From contig NZ_CP061321.1 of the NCBI RefSeq assembly GCF_018687195.1, forward strand, positions 124,001 to 188,000: 64,000 nucleotides of DNA, given 5' to 3'. The stretch's first letter is position 1, and each line of letters starts with the position of its first letter. The notes under the pieces were generated by a model. That model saw only the letters and a program-made list of their open reading frames with translations. It was not told the origin of the DNA and searched no databases. Source of the stretch: Polynucleobacter sp. MWH-UH2A (lineage in GTDB: Bacteria; Pseudomonadota; Gammaproteobacteria; Burkholderiales; Burkholderiaceae). This document shows, in pieces, positions 39,249-49,284 of the stretch. A program made the translations under genes and the position numbers.

Positions 39249-40251
39249 GAGCAGTCTTGGTTTGTGGGGCGATCGCGTAAAGGCGGAAATTGCCAATCTC
39301 GATGTCAAGTCTCTTGGTCGGGTCGGGGTTTTGCTTGGTGGTCGCTCAGGTGAGCGCGAAATTTCTCTGATGTCGGGTAATGGGGTATTGCAAGCCCTTA
39401 TCTCTAAAGGCGTTAATGCTTATGCATTCGATACCGGATTGCGTAATCCCACTGAATTAGCAAACGAGAAATTTGATCGGATCTTTATTTCTTTGCATGG
39501 TCGTTACGGTGAAGACGGCACGATCCAGGGCTTATTGGAATTGCTTGAACTGCCGTATACCGGTAGTGGAGTGTTAGCCTCTGCCTTAGCAATCGACAAG
39601 ATAGCCACTAAGCAGATCTGGATTAGTAATGGCTTATCTACGCCAGAGTTCGAAGAATTAACTGCTAATAGCGACTGGAATGCAGTTGCAAAGCATCTGG
39701 GCTTGCCTTTAATCGTGAAGCCTGCTCACGAGGGGTCTTCCCTAGGTCTATCTAAAGTGAAGTCAGCGGAAGAGCTTCCTGCCGCTTATGCATTGGCTGC
39801 GAGTTTAGATACCAAAGTGGTTGCCGAGACTTGCATTGTCGGTGATGAGCTCACTTGTCCATTAGTTGGCCAAGGTGATAGCGCGGAAGCATTGCCAGTC
39901 ATCAAGATTATTCCACCGCAAGCCAATTACGACTTTCATAACAAGTATTTTTCCGATGAGACCCAATACTTGTGCCCAACAGGACTTCCGGCTGACGTGA
40001 ATGAAAGCGTTCAAGAGCTTGCTCTTGCTGCATACAAGGCTTTGGGATGTCGTACTTGGGGTCGAGCTGACGTGATGTTGGATCAAAAAACTGGCAAACC
40101 TTATTTGCTAGAAATGAATACCTCTCCAGGTATGACCTCACATTCTTTAGTGCCAATGGCTGCAAAGGCTGCAGGCGTTGAGTATGCCGATTTAGTGCTG
40201 TGGTTACTGCTTCAGACAATGAAGCAAAAGAGGTTTCTATCGCATGAGTAA
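39241..40251 (+). CDS. ddl: D-alanine:D-alanine ligase
   Basis: This ATP-grasp enzyme makes the D-Ala-D-Ala dipeptide used by MurF. In 336 residues it has [47 protein letters not shown] and the metal-binding [20 protein letters not shown]. It starts within the end of murC and overlaps ftsQ by 8 bases. Confidence 0.97.
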   Translation: MSKSSLGLWGDRVKAEIANLDVKSLGRVGVLLGGRSGEREISLMSGNGVLQALISKGVNAYAFDTGLRNPTELANEKFDRIFISLHGRYGEDGTIQGLLELLELPYTGSGVLASALAIDKIATKQIWISNGLSTPEFEELTANSDWNAVAKHLGLPLIVKPAHEGSSLGLSKVKSAEELPAAYALAASLDTKVVAETCIVGDELTCPLVGQGDSAEALPVIKIIPPQANYDFHNKYFSDETQYLCPTGLPADVNESVQELALAAYKALGCRTWGRADVMLDQKTGKPYLLEMNTSPGMTSHSLVPMAAKAAGVEYADLVLWLLLQTMKQKRFLSHE

Positions 40252-41098
40252 TTTCATGGATCGGTTCGGCGAAATTTTCGCCATGTTGATGTCTCCGATC
40301 TGGAATCATCCAGATCGGATGAGGAGGCTGAGCCGTTTCTTTATGAAGTGCTTTTTAGTAATGATGGTGATTGCTTTGTTGGTGTGGTTGGGTCAGCGTC
40401 CTGTATTTACTTTAAGGCGGATTCAGATTGAGCCAGTAACTGGCCAATCTTTAAAGCATATCAATAAGTCTATGGTGAAACGTCAAGTTGCCGAAACTGT
40501 GCAAGGCAATTTCTTTAGTGTTCGTTTGGAAGATGTGAAGCGTGGGTTTGAGAGCATGCCTTGGGTACGTCATGCCAATGTTCGTCGAGTATGGCCAAAC
40601 GGATTAATTGTGAGCATTGAAGAGCAGCAAGCTTTTGGTACATGGGGTGGCCCTGAAAGTAGCATTCTGATCAATAAGTATGGTGAGTTATTTGCAGGTC
40701 GGGTTTCAGAGGTTGCTGATGGGGCGCGGCTAATTGATTTTCATGGGCCAGAAGATGCTGGCAAAGAAGTGACGAGTTTATATGAGAGGGCGAATAACTG
40801 GTTTAAGCCTTGGGGTGCTGAAGTAGTGAGTTTGGCATTAACCGAGCGTTATGCCTGGCACATCAAACTCTCGAACGGTATGAAAGTTGAATTTGGTCGT
40901 GATGAAGAAAGCTCAGATAAAAATCTAACGGAAGAACGCGTCTCTCGTTTGCTCAAATATTGGCCACAAGTGCAGGAAAAGTGGGTAAATCGAATTGATG
41001 CGGTGGATTTGCGTTACGCAAATGGTTTTGCAGTTCACCTTGCCTCTGTAAGTTTGAAAAAGAACGATGTTGATGCGAAGAAAAGTGAGCTGAAGTAA
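40244..41098 (+). CDS. ftsQ: Cell division protein FtsQ
   Basis: FtsQ is a bitopic scaffold linking early and late divisome proteins. The 284-residue protein has a cytoplasmic N-terminus, one membrane span (about 36-54), a POTRA domain starting [13 protein letters not shown], and the beta domain with [23 protein letters not shown] and AFGTWG. It lies between ddl and ftsA as in most proteobacteria. Confidence 0.95.
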   Translation: MSNFMDRFGEIFAMLMSPIWNHPDRMRRLSRFFMKCFLVMMVIALLVWLGQRPVFTLRRIQIEPVTGQSLKHINKSMVKRQVAETVQGNFFSVRLEDVKRGFESMPWVRHANVRRVWPNGLIVSIEEQQAFGTWGGPESSILINKYGELFAGRVSEVADGARLIDFHGPEDAGKEVTSLYERANNWFKPWGAEVVSLALTERYAWHIKLSNGMKVEFGRDEESSDKNLTEERVSRLLKYWPQVQEKWVNRIDAVDLRYANGFAVHLASVSLKKNDVDAKKSELK

Positions 41099-41129
41099 TG
41101 GGGGCAATGAAGGTAATGAAGGATTTGGA

Positions 41130-42359
41130 ATGAGTAAAGACAATCGCGATTTATTGGTTGGTTTAGATATTGGAACCTCTAAGGTGGTTGCCTTGGTTGC
41201 TGAATTAGCGCCTGATGGTCAATTTAACGTTGTAGGTGTTGGTCAAACAGCTTCAAAAGGGTTGAAGAAGGGTGTTGTTGTCAATATTGAAGCAACTGTC
41301 CAGTCTATTCAGAAGGCTTTAGAAGAGGCGGAGATCATGGCTGATCGCCAGATCGTGCAAGTCTTTACAGGAATTGCTGGTAATCACATTGTGAGCTTTA
41401 ACTCTAGCGGCATGGTTGCTATTCGCGATAAAGAGGTTAGCGCGGGCGATGTGGAGCGTGTGCTTGAAACTGCTAAAGCAATCAATATTCCAACGGATCA
41501 ACAGATTCTGCATATTCTTGTTCAAGAATTCATTATTGATGGCCAAGAAGATGTTCGCGAGCCAATTGGTATGAGTGGTTTACGACTCGAAGTGAAGGTG
41601 CATATTGTTACTGGTGCAGTAAGTGCTGCTCAAAATATTGTGAAGTGCGTACGCCGTTGTGGATTAGAGGTAAACGATCTAATTCTGCAACCCTTAGCAT
41701 CAAGTCTAGCCGTGCTGACTGAAGATGAAAAAGAGCTTGGCGCTGTATTGGTTGATATCGGTGGGGGCACAACGGATATTGCGATTTATTGCCAAGGATC
41801 GATTCGCCACACGGCAGTAATCCCCATTGCAGGTGATCAGATCACTAATGACATTGCAATGGCATTACGTACTCCAACCATTGATGCTGAAGATTTAAAA
41901 ATCGCGCATGGCATTGCCCGTCAAGAGATGGCTGATCCAGCGGCGATGATCGATGTGCCAGGCGTAGGTGATCGTGATCCTCGCCCAATGTCCAAACAAG
42001 CTTTGGCGGCAGTCATTGAGCCCCGCGTGGAAGAGTTATTTACTTTGGTAAGAGGTGTTGTGCGTGACTCTGGGTATGAAGATATGGTTTCTTCAGGAAT
42101 CGTGCTTACCGGTGGCACAGCGTTAATGCCGGGCATGGTTGAGTTAGCTGAGCAGGTGTTCTTAAGACCTGCCCGCATCGGCACGCCTGAATACCGTGGT
42201 CATTTACATGAAGTCTTACGTAGCCCACGTTTTGCTACAAGCATCGGTTTGTTGATGGAAGGCCAAGCTCAAGTATTGCGTGGCCGTCGGGTATCTCAAT
42301 CAGGCGCGTTGCAAGGAGTGATCGCGCGCATGAAGGAATGGTTTGCAGGAAATTTTTAA
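41130..42359 (+). CDS. ftsA: Cell division protein FtsA
   Basis: FtsA is an actin-like ATPase that tethers FtsZ to the membrane. The 409-residue protein has VGLDIGTSKVVALVAE, the 1C domain, DIGGGTTDIAIY and VLTGGTALMPGM. The C-terminal amphipathic membrane-targeting helix is probably ARMKEWFAGNF at the very end. A 31-base gap separates it from ftsQ. Confidence 0.97.
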   Translation: MSKDNRDLLVGLDIGTSKVVALVAELAPDGQFNVVGVGQTASKGLKKGVVVNIEATVQSIQKALEEAEIMADRQIVQVFTGIAGNHIVSFNSSGMVAIRDKEVSAGDVERVLETAKAINIPTDQQILHILVQEFIIDGQEDVREPIGMSGLRLEVKVHIVTGAVSAAQNIVKCVRRCGLEVNDLILQPLASSLAVLTEDEKELGAVLVDIGGGTTDIAIYCQGSIRHTAVIPIAGDQITNDIAMALRTPTIDAEDLKIAHGIARQEMADPAAMIDVPGVGDRDPRPMSKQALAAVIEPRVEELFTLVRGVVRDSGYEDMVSSGIVLTGGTALMPGMVELAEQVFLRPARIGTPEYRGHLHEVLRSPRFATSIGLLMEGQAQVLRGRRVSQSGALQGVIARMKEWFAGNF

Positions 42360-42399
42360 GTTGTTTTTCGTCGTCGTCAATGTAGTACGTTTTTTACCT

Positions 42400-42406
42400 A
42401 GGAGGG
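42400..42406 (+). promoter_or_regulatory. Strong Shine-Dalgarno before ftsZ
   Basis: TAGGAGGG (about 42399-42406) is a near-perfect anti-16S match placed a few bases before the ftsZ ATG. Most genes of the cluster lack such a strong site, in keeping with the high FtsZ amount needed. Confidence 0.8.
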
Positions 42407-42409
42407 TAT

Positions 42410-43753
42410 ATGGAATTTGAAATGTTAGATCAAGAAGTTGCTGGCAAAACCATTATTAAAGTGGTTGGCGTTGGCGGGGCTGGTGGTAATGCAGTCCAAC
42501 ACATGATCCGTCGCGGAGTTAACGGCGTAGAGTTCATTTGCATGAACACCGATGCTGGCGCTTTACAGCGTTCAGAGGCATCTGTGAATTTGCAACTGGG
42601 CTCTAGCGGATTAGGCGCTGGCGCAAAACCAGAAATTGGCGCTGCTTCCGCTGAAGAAGCCCGTGCTCGTATTGCAGATGTATTGCAAGGCGCACACATG
42701 GTATTCATTACTGCCGGCATGGGTGGTGGTACAGGTACTGGCGCCGCTCCTATCGTTGCTCAAGTGGCAAAAGAGATGGGCATTTTGACTGTTGGCGTAA
42801 TTAGTAAGCCATTTGATTTTGAGGGTGTAAAGCGTTTGAAAGTTGCAGAAAACGGCGCTACCGAACTCGAGTCTTATGTGGATTCATTAATTGTTGTGCT
42901 CAATGAAAAACTATTTGAAGTAATGGGTGAAGATGCTGAGTTTGATAAGGCCTTCGCTTGTGCTGACGATGTTTTGCATAACGCGGTTTCTGGTATTGCT
43001 GAAATCATCAACGTTCAAGGTTTAATTAACGTGGACTTTGAAGATGTGAAGACTGTCATGGGCGAGCAAGGCAAGGCTATGATGGGAACTGCAACAGTTT
43101 CTGGTATGGATCGTGCCCGTTTAGCTGCCGAGGCTGCGGTTGCTTCACCATTGCTAGAAGGTGTGGATTTGTCTGGCGCGCGTGGCGTATTGGTAAATAT
43201 TACTGCCAGCCGTTCATTGAAGTTGTCTGAAACTCGTGAAGTCATGGCTGCGATTCGTGGTTATGCCGCTGATGATGCAACCGTGATCTTCGGAACGGTA
43301 TATGACGATAGCCTCGGCGATGCTTTGCGTGTAACTGTAGTTGCAACAGGTTTAAATAATCCACAAGCTCGTCAAAGCAATCAGCCAGAAGTAGTTTGGA
43401 GACAAGCAACTGGTACGCACGATGCGATTCCAACTATGGCAGACCTCAATAGTTTTGCGCCTGCAAGTGCTTCCGCTGCAATGAGCAAAGTCAGCTTAGA
43501 TTCTGCGCTAAGTACTAGCGCTGGAATGGCGATGACGGGTTCTGCTGGTGCTCCAGCAATGGCGTCACAGCCAACAACGAGTAGTGCGGTTGATTACAGT
43601 CAATACGATTTGCCACGGGTTTTTCGTAGCTCTCGTGAAGCGACTCCTGCGCCGACATTAGGTGCAGACAGTTCTCCGCAAGCGAAGACCTTATTGGACA
43701 AGGGGGCTGATTACTATGAAATCCCTGCGTTTTTGCGTAAGCAAGCAGATTAA
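42410..43753 (+). CDS. ftsZ: Cell division GTPase FtsZ
   Basis: FtsZ is the tubulin-like GTPase that forms the division ring. The 447-residue protein has [15 protein letters not shown], the tubulin signature [12 protein letters not shown] and the T7 loop [12 protein letters not shown] long low-complexity Ala/Ser/Thr linker (about 325-430) leads to the C-terminal peptide [11 protein letters not shown] that binds FtsA, ZapD and others. ZapD is encoded at 54020-54772. The linker is longer than in Escherichia coli FtsZ. Confidence 0.98.
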   Translation: MEFEMLDQEVAGKTIIKVVGVGGAGGNAVQHMIRRGVNGVEFICMNTDAGALQRSEASVNLQLGSSGLGAGAKPEIGAASAEEARARIADVLQGAHMVFITAGMGGGTGTGAAPIVAQVAKEMGILTVGVISKPFDFEGVKRLKVAENGATELESYVDSLIVVLNEKLFEVMGEDAEFDKAFACADDVLHNAVSGIAEIINVQGLINVDFEDVKTVMGEQGKAMMGTATVSGMDRARLAAEAAVASPLLEGVDLSGARGVLVNITASRSLKLSETREVMAAIRGYAADDATVIFGTVYDDSLGDALRVTVVATGLNNPQARQSNQPEVVWRQATGTHDAIPTMADLNSFAPASASAAMSKVSLDSALSTSAGMAMTGSAGAPAMASQPTTSSAVDYSQYDLPRVFRSSREATPAPTLGADSSPQAKTLLDKGADYYEIPAFLRKQAD

Positions 43754-43768
43754 TTGACTGCTCAATAC

Positions 43769-43856
43769 AATAGGTAATTGCAAGATGCCAGCGCAGCGCC
43801 CCTCCGGACGACGAATCCTGCGCTTGCGTTGGCACGCTGACTAACAATTACTTATT
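43769..43856 (+). other. Two-tier inverted repeat between ftsZ and the peroxiredoxin gene
   Basis: Outer arms AATAGGTAATTG (43769-43780) and CAATTACTTATT (43845-43856) pair over 12 positions with one G-U. Inner arms TGCCAGCGCA (43786-43795) and TGCGTTGGCA (43825-43834) pair over 10 with one G-U, and GCGC/GCGC can extend the inner stem. The outer stem ends next to GGAG, the ribosome site of the peroxiredoxin gene. It could be an mRNA leader structure, a processing site or a leaky terminator; there is no T-run. Confidence 0.7.
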
Positions 43857-43865
43857 GGAGACACC

Positions 43866-44366
43866 ATGATTGCTATTGGACAAAAATTACCAAATGCCAC
43901 TCTTTATGAGTTTTTTAATGAAGAAACTGAGGGTTGCGCATTAGGACCTAATGCATTTGAAGTTGAAAAAATTGCCGCCGGCAAAAAGATTGTGATTTTT
44001 GGATTGCCTGGCGCTTTTACGCCAACATGCTCCGCTAAACATGTTCCAGGATATGTTGAGAATTACGATGCTATTAAGGCTAAAGGCGCAGATGAAATTT
44101 GGTGTGTTTCCGTAAATGATCCTTTCGTAATGGGCGCATGGGGGCGTGACCAAAAGGTAGGCAAGAAAGTTCGTATGCTAGGTGATGGTAGTGCCGAGTT
44201 CACCAAAAAATTAGGCTTGGAGCTGGATTTAACAGCTCGTGGCTTGGGTGTTCGATCAGATCGTTATGCCATGATTATTGAAGATGGCGTAGTGAAATCT
44301 TTAGATCGTGAAGCGCCTGGAAAATTTGAAGTAAGTGATGCGGCTTCTATCTTGAAGAAGCTGTAA
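43866..44366 (+). CDS. Peroxiredoxin, Prx5 type
   Basis: A thiol peroxidase of 166 residues with the peroxidatic Cys55 in [19 protein letters not shown], the Prx5/hybrid-type motif. [15 protein letters not shown] follows. It reduces hydrogen peroxide or organic peroxides using glutathione/glutaredoxin or thioredoxin. It is placed between ftsZ and lpxC inside the cell wall cluster, downstream of a conspicuous hairpin region, with GGAG five bases before the ATG. Confidence 0.94.
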   Translation: MIAIGQKLPNATLYEFFNEETEGCALGPNAFEVEKIAAGKKIVIFGLPGAFTPTCSAKHVPGYVENYDAIKAKGADEIWCVSVNDPFVMGAWGRDQKVGKKVRMLGDGSAEFTKKLGLELDLTARGLGVRSDRYAMIIEDGVVKSLDREAPGKFEVSDAASILKKL

Positions 44367-44403
44367 TTTTTTATCAATACCCCTTGAATTTAGAAAAACG
44401 ATC

Positions 44404-45318
44404 ATGATGAAGCAAAGAACCATAGCCTCTCCGGTGAAAACCGTGGGAATTGGTTTGCACTCTGGTCGCAAGGTGACGATTGTGATTAAGCCGGCGCCAG
44501 TGAATTCAGGGGTTCAATTTGTTCGGGTCGATACTGAACAACAATCTCTTGTGCCTGCAACAGCTTTAGCGGTCTGCGATACGCGTTTAGCATCCGTCAT
44601 TCAAAAGGATGGCGTTCGAGTGTCAACGGTTGAGCACCTGCTTTCAGCTTGTGCAGGTTTGGGTTTAGATAATTTGATTATCGAACTTGATGGTGAAGAA
44701 GTCCCCATCATGGACGGTAGTGCCGCTTCTTTCCTGTTCTTAATTGAGTCCGCAGGAATTGCAGAGCAAGATGCTCCACGACAGTTTGTGGTGATTAAGA
44801 AACCCGTTGAGGTTCGTGATGGTGATAAGCTTGCACGCCTTGAGCCTTTCTTTGGTTTCAAGTTAGATTTCACGATTGATTTCAAACACCCTGCGGTAGA
44901 TAAGACCGGTCAGAGATTTGTAGTGGACTTTGCAGAACACGCTTATCGTAGTGAAATTGGTCGTGCTCGTACATTTGGATTTGCGCACGAAGTGGAAGCA
45001 CTCAGAGAGATGGGCTTGGCTCGCGGTGGCAGTTTAGATAATGCGATCGTGCTTGATGAGCATCGTATTTTGAATAATGAAGAGCTTCGCTACGAAGATG
45101 AGTTTGTGCGCCATAAAATTTTGGACGCGATTGGTGATTTGTACTTGGTTGGCCACCCTATTGTGGGTGCTTACGTTGCTGAAAAGTCAGGACATGCATT
45201 GAATAACGCATTGTTGCGTAAGCTCTTGGAAGACCCAAGTTCTTACGAAATTAGTACTTTTGCCGAAAATAAAGCGCCTGCGGCATATTCCCAGGAAAAC
45301 CAGCCGCTCTTTTTCTGA
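44404..45318 (+). CDS. lpxC: UDP-3-O-acyl-N-acetylglucosamine deacetylase
   Basis: LpxC is the zinc deacetylase that commits to lipid A synthesis. The 304-residue protein begins [19 protein letters not shown], has the zinc ligand and active-site segments [17 protein letters not shown] and [17 protein letters not shown], and [10 protein letters not shown]. Two adjacent ATGs (44404 and 44407) could start it. It ends the plus-strand wall cluster and is convergent with the DUF721 gene. Confidence 0.97.
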   Translation: MMKQRTIASPVKTVGIGLHSGRKVTIVIKPAPVNSGVQFVRVDTEQQSLVPATALAVCDTRLASVIQKDGVRVSTVEHLLSACAGLGLDNLIIELDGEEVPIMDGSAASFLFLIESAGIAEQDAPRQFVVIKKPVEVRDGDKLARLEPFFGFKLDFTIDFKHPAVDKTGQRFVVDFAEHAYRSEIGRARTFGFAHEVEALREMGLARGGSLDNAIVLDEHRILNNEELRYEDEFVRHKILDAIGDLYLVGHPIVGAYVAEKSGHALNNALLRKLLEDPSSYEISTFAENKAPAAYSQENQPLFF

Positions 45319-45330
45319 AGGTATTTTTCT

Positions 45331-45834
45331 TTATTTCGGTTTATGCCGAAGTAGTCTTTCTACTGTCTTACGCAATTCTGAATCTGGTGCAAGTTTTTGC
45401 AGCAGATCTTCCCAGGATTTTTTGGCAATCTCATTAAAGCCTCGTGCTGCTCTTAGATGTGGGGCGTTTTCTCGAGGTTTTACTTCCCACTGAGCTGATG
45501 CGGGTTTTATTTTGACCTGAATTGCTGTGCATCGGGTACCTAATTTCTGTAACTCATTGATTAGGCTAGGTAAATTCTGCTGCAAGCGATTCGCAATGCT
45601 AGCGCTACTCACCAGCAAAAAAAGCGCATTGTCTTTGCTTGAGCTCCATCCTGGTTCAATTTTGGAGCTGAGGTGCTCAAGTTCTAACTTTGCCAATGCT
45701 TGCTCAAGGGTGAGTTTGAGCTTCACAAGACCTTCAGTTTTAGCCAGAATCCCGCCTAAACCATTGGATTCACGTAGGTAATCCACCCATTCATGGGCAG
45801 TCTGCTTACGGGAAGGTTTACGAGCAAAGTTCAT
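45331..45834 (-). CDS. DUF721 family protein (DciA-like)
   Basis: The 167-residue protein matches the general layout of the DUF721/DciA group: a basic N-terminus, and a central KH-like segment (about 45-125) with DNALFLLVSSASIANRLQQ and LINELQKLG. A lysine/arginine-rich C-terminal end follows. DciA proteins load or assist the replicative helicase in bacteria lacking DnaC; whether this short branch does so is unknown. It sits between lpxC (convergent) and secA (divergent), a position common in betaproteobacteria. Confidence 0.7.
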   Translation of the reverse strand: MNFARKPSRKQTAHEWVDYLRESNGLGGILAKTEGLVKLKLTLEQALAKLELEHLSSKIEPGWSSSKDNALFLLVSSASIANRLQQNLPSLINELQKLGTRCTAIQVKIKPASAQWEVKPRENAPHLRAARGFNEIAKKSWEDLLQKLAPDSELRKTVERLLRHKPK

Positions 45835-45887
45835 AAAAAATGGGGTTCGGATGATAAACTCAAGGTCTTCATTTTCTTCAATATCCC

Positions 45888-48653
45888 ATGGTAATCGGTC
45901 TTCTTAAAACCCTGGTCGGCAGTCGTAACGACCGCCTATTAAAACAGTATCGCAAAGTCGTTGCCAAAGTAGCCGCTTTTGAGCCTGCCCTTAAGGCTTT
46001 GGACGATGCCGCGCTTGCTGCCAAAACAGATGAATTCAAATCTCGTTTGGCTGCTGGTGAGTCTTTGGATGACATTGCGCCAGAAGCTTTCGCTGTTGTG
46101 CGTGAAGCTAGCGTACGTGTGATGAAGATGCGCCACTTTGATGCTCAGCTCATGGGTGGTCTTGCGCTTCACCAAGGGAAAATTGCTGAGATGGGTACAG
46201 GCGAAGGAAAAACCTTAACTGCGACTCTTCCTGTTTATTTGAATGCACTTACTGGTAAGGGCGTTCACGTTGTTACTGTGAATGACTACTTGGCGCAACG
46301 TGATGCTGAGTGGATGTCAACCTTGTATAACTTCTTGGGAATGAAGGTTGGTGTGAATCTATCGCAAATGGATCACAAGACCAAGCAAGAAGCATATGCT
46401 GCTGATATCACTTACGGCACGAATAATGAATTTGGTTTTGATTATTTGCGCGATAACATGGTGCAAGACCCGGGTCAGCGCGTTCAACGTGGCTTAGCGT
46501 ACGCAATTGTGGACGAAGTTGACTCTATCTTGATTGACGAAGCGCGTACCCCATTGATTATTTCTGGTCAGGCGGATGATCACACTGACCTCTATATCAA
46601 GATTAATAAACTGCCTTCTTATTTAGAGCGCCAGATTGGTGAAGAAAAGGCAGATGGCACTGGCGTTGAGAAGCCGGGCGATTATTGGGTGGATGAGAAA
46701 TCTCAGCAGGTTTATTTGACTGAGCAGGGTCACGACAAAGCTGAGCAAGTGTTGGCACAAATTGGTGCTTTGAATGATGGCGATTCTTTATACGCACCTC
46801 AGAACATTACTTTGATGCACCACGTTTATGCGGCATTGCGTGCGCATACTTTATATAACCGTGATCAACATTATGTTGTGCAAAATAATGAAGTCATCAT
46901 TGTTGATGAGTTCACTGGCCGTCTAATGCAGGGTCGTCGTTGGTCAGACGGTTTGCATCAAGCGGTAGAGGCGAAAGAAGGCGTGCCGATTCAGAATGAG
47001 AATCAGACGCTAGCCACGATTACTTTCCAAAATTATTTCCGAATGTATGGCAAGTTGGCCGGTATGACCGGTACGGCTGATACTGAAGCTTACGAATTCA
47101 AGGAAATTTATAACCTTGAAACAGTGGTCATTCCTCCCAACCGTATTAGTCAGCGCAAAGATCGCCAAGACCAAATTTACAAATCTTCGCGCGAGCGCTA
47201 TGACGCTGTTATCAAGGACATTGAAGATTGTTATCAGCGTGGTCAGCCAGTATTGGTTGGTACAACCTCAATCGAGAATTCTGAATTAATTGCTGGCTTA
47301 TTGGATAAACGCAAGTTGCCACACCAAGTGCTGAATGCGAAGCAACATGCTCGTGAAGCAGAGATCATTGCGCAAGCAGGTCGTCCAAAGATGATCACGA
47401 TTGCAACCAATATGGCTGGTCGAGGCACTGATATTGTCTTGGGTGGCAATGTTGGCAAGCAATCCGCCCTGATTGAGGCGGATGCTTCCCTGTCTGGTGC
47501 TGAAAAAGCCGCCAAGATCAAGCAATTGCAAGATGAGTGGCAAAGCATTCATGATCAAGTTTTAGCCGCTGGCGGCTTGCATATTATTGGTACTGAGCGC
47601 CATGAGAGCCGCCGTATTGATAATCAGCTTAGAGGCCGTTCAGGACGTCAAGGCGATCCAGGCTCATCGCGTTTCTATCTCTCGCTAGATGATCCATTGC
47701 TCCGTATTTTTGCTGGTGATCGTTTGCGCGCTGTGATGGAGCGTTTGAAGATGCCTGATGGTGAGCCAATTGAAGCGGGTATGGTGACTCGTTCGATTGA
47801 GTCTGCTCAACGTAAGGTTGAAGGCCGTAACTTCGATATACGTAAGCAATTGTTGGAGTATGACGACGTTGCAAATGATCAGCGTAAAGAAACATATCGC
47901 CTTAGAAATGAGGTTCTAGAAAGTGCTGATGTTGGTGAGCTCATCGCTAATTTGCGTGAAGACGTTCTCCGTTCTGTCTGCGCCTACCATGTTCCTTTGG
48001 AATCCATGGAAGAGCAGTGGGATTTACCAGGCTTGGAAAATGTTCTAGCAAGCGAGTGGGGTTTAACGGTCGATCTGCAGAAATGGGTTGAGGGCGCGGA
48101 AAGTGTTGATGATTCTGAAATCGTTGACCGCGTTCTACTGGTAGCAAAAGAATCTTATGACGCAAAAGTCGATCTAGCTGGCCGTGAGTCATTTGCTGGT
48201 TTTGAGCGTTCTGTTCTTCTCTATAGCCTTGATACCCATTGGCGTGAGCATTTAGCAGCCTTAGACCACTTGCGTCAGGGCATTCACTTGCGTGGCTATG
48301 CACAAAAAGATCCAAAGCAAGAATATCGTCGTGAGGCATTCGAACTATACGGCGAACTCTTGAATGTCATCAAGAACGACGTCGTAAAAAGCATCATGAC
48401 CGTGCAAATTCGTAGTGCAAGCGAATTGGATCAAGCATCTGAGTCCATGAATGAGGATTTGGCCAAACTCAAAGATCTTCAATATCAGCATGCGGATGCA
48501 GATATGGAGGTAGCTGGCTCAACGGGCGATCGTGGTGCATTGATTGATATTCAGCCAGCGCCTGTGCGCACCGGACCGAAGATTGGTCGCAATGATCCCT
48601 GTAGCTGTGGCAGCGGTAAAAAATATAAGAACTGCTGCGGCGCCTTAGCTTAA
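45888..48653 (+). CDS. secA: Preprotein translocase ATPase SecA
   Basis: SecA drives Sec-dependent export through SecYEG. The 921-residue protein has Walker [17 protein letters not shown], Walker [16 protein letters not shown], the helicase motifs [17 protein letters not shown] and [20 protein letters not shown], the helical scaffold, and the C-terminal zinc motif [18 protein letters not shown] that binds SecB. Length is typical. A strong terminator follows. Confidence 0.98.
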   Translation: MVIGLLKTLVGSRNDRLLKQYRKVVAKVAAFEPALKALDDAALAAKTDEFKSRLAAGESLDDIAPEAFAVVREASVRVMKMRHFDAQLMGGLALHQGKIAEMGTGEGKTLTATLPVYLNALTGKGVHVVTVNDYLAQRDAEWMSTLYNFLGMKVGVNLSQMDHKTKQEAYAADITYGTNNEFGFDYLRDNMVQDPGQRVQRGLAYAIVDEVDSILIDEARTPLIISGQADDHTDLYIKINKLPSYLERQIGEEKADGTGVEKPGDYWVDEKSQQVYLTEQGHDKAEQVLAQIGALNDGDSLYAPQNITLMHHVYAALRAHTLYNRDQHYVVQNNEVIIVDEFTGRLMQGRRWSDGLHQAVEAKEGVPIQNENQTLATITFQNYFRMYGKLAGMTGTADTEAYEFKEIYNLETVVIPPNRISQRKDRQDQIYKSSRERYDAVIKDIEDCYQRGQPVLVGTTSIENSELIAGLLDKRKLPHQVLNAKQHAREAEIIAQAGRPKMITIATNMAGRGTDIVLGGNVGKQSALIEADASLSGAEKAAKIKQLQDEWQSIHDQVLAAGGLHIIGTERHESRRIDNQLRGRSGRQGDPGSSRFYLSLDDPLLRIFAGDRLRAVMERLKMPDGEPIEAGMVTRSIESAQRKVEGRNFDIRKQLLEYDDVANDQRKETYRLRNEVLESADVGELIANLREDVLRSVCAYHVPLESMEEQWDLPGLENVLASEWGLTVDLQKWVEGAESVDDSEIVDRVLLVAKESYDAKVDLAGRESFAGFERSVLLYSLDTHWREHLAALDHLRQGIHLRGYAQKDPKQEYRREAFELYGELLNVIKNDVVKSIMTVQIRSASELDQASESMNEDLAKLKDLQYQHADADMEVAGSTGDRGALIDIQPAPVRTGPKIGRNDPCSCGSGKKYKNCCGALA

Positions 48654-48675
48654 TCAGTTTGTTGCTTATCCATTG

Positions 48676-48702
48676 AAAGGCTCAGATTACTGAGCCTTTT
48701 TT
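48676..48702 (+). terminator. Rho-independent terminator after secA
   Basis: AAAGGCTCAG pairs with CTGAGCCTTT across a 4-base loop and is followed by a T-run. It isolates secA from the downstream oxidoreductase genes. Confidence 0.92.
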
Positions 48703-48814
48703 CTTGGTGAAATCCCTAGTCATTTGATGCGACGATCATCGGCGATATCTGTCATGATTTGTAGGTTCTAAATTGATTTCTAGCTTGTTACATATTCATG
48801 ATTAGGGGGGCACT

Positions 48815-49273
48815 ATGGCCGTAACGTTTACTCTCAATGGCAAAGCAGTTAATTTTGATGGAGATCCTGAAACTCCTATTCTTTGGGTCTTGCGAGATCA
48901 CCTGGATGTCACCAGTCCAAAGTTTGGTTGTGGCGCGGGGCTTTGTGGTGCTTGTACCGTTCATTTAGATGGAGCGGCAATCCGCTCTTGCTCAACTCCT
49001 GTTTCAGTAGCTTCTGGCAAGAAGGTAACCACATTGGAAGGTCTATCTCCAAAAGTAGGCAAAGCGCTTGCGGATGCCTGGACGGAATTTGATGTGCCGC
49101 AATGTGGTTATTGTCAAACTGGGCAGATGATGTCTGCTGCAGATTTATTAGCTAAAAACAAAAAGCCTAACAGTGATGATATTAAGAATGCTATGGCTGG
49201 AAATATTTGTCGCTGCGGAACCTATTCCCGCATTGAGAAGGCAGTCAAACGTGCTGCTGATAAATTGGCTTAA
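48815..49273 (+). CDS. [2Fe-2S] small subunit of a molybdenum hydroxylase (IorA/CoxS type)
   Basis: A 152-residue protein with two iron-sulfur domains. The plant-type ferredoxin part has Cys39, Cys44, Cys47 and Cys59 (GCGAGLCGACTVHLDG), and the helical C-terminal part has CGYCQTGQ and CRCGTYSRI. It passes electrons from the molybdenum subunit encoded 11 bases downstream. The family includes isoquinoline 1-oxidoreductase alpha and related aldehyde oxidases. A strong AGGGGGG-type ribosome site precedes the ATG. The substrate is unknown. Confidence 0.92.
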   Translation: MAVTFTLNGKAVNFDGDPETPILWVLRDHLDVTSPKFGCGAGLCGACTVHLDGAAIRSCSTPVSVASGKKVTTLEGLSPKVGKALADAWTEFDVPQCGYCQTGQMMSAADLLAKNKKPNSDDIKNAMAGNICRCGTYSRIEKAVKRAADKLA

Positions 49274-49284
49274 GGGGCAAGCAT

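Noticed and set aside
45340-45360. Hairpin TTCGG/CCGAA near the lpxC-DUF721 junction
   Set aside because: The stem is only 5 bases, lies in the end of the DUF721 coding region and has no T-run.
47947-48339. 130-codon minus-strand frame within secA
   Set aside because: Histidine- and glutamine-rich shadow of the secA coding strand with no domain.
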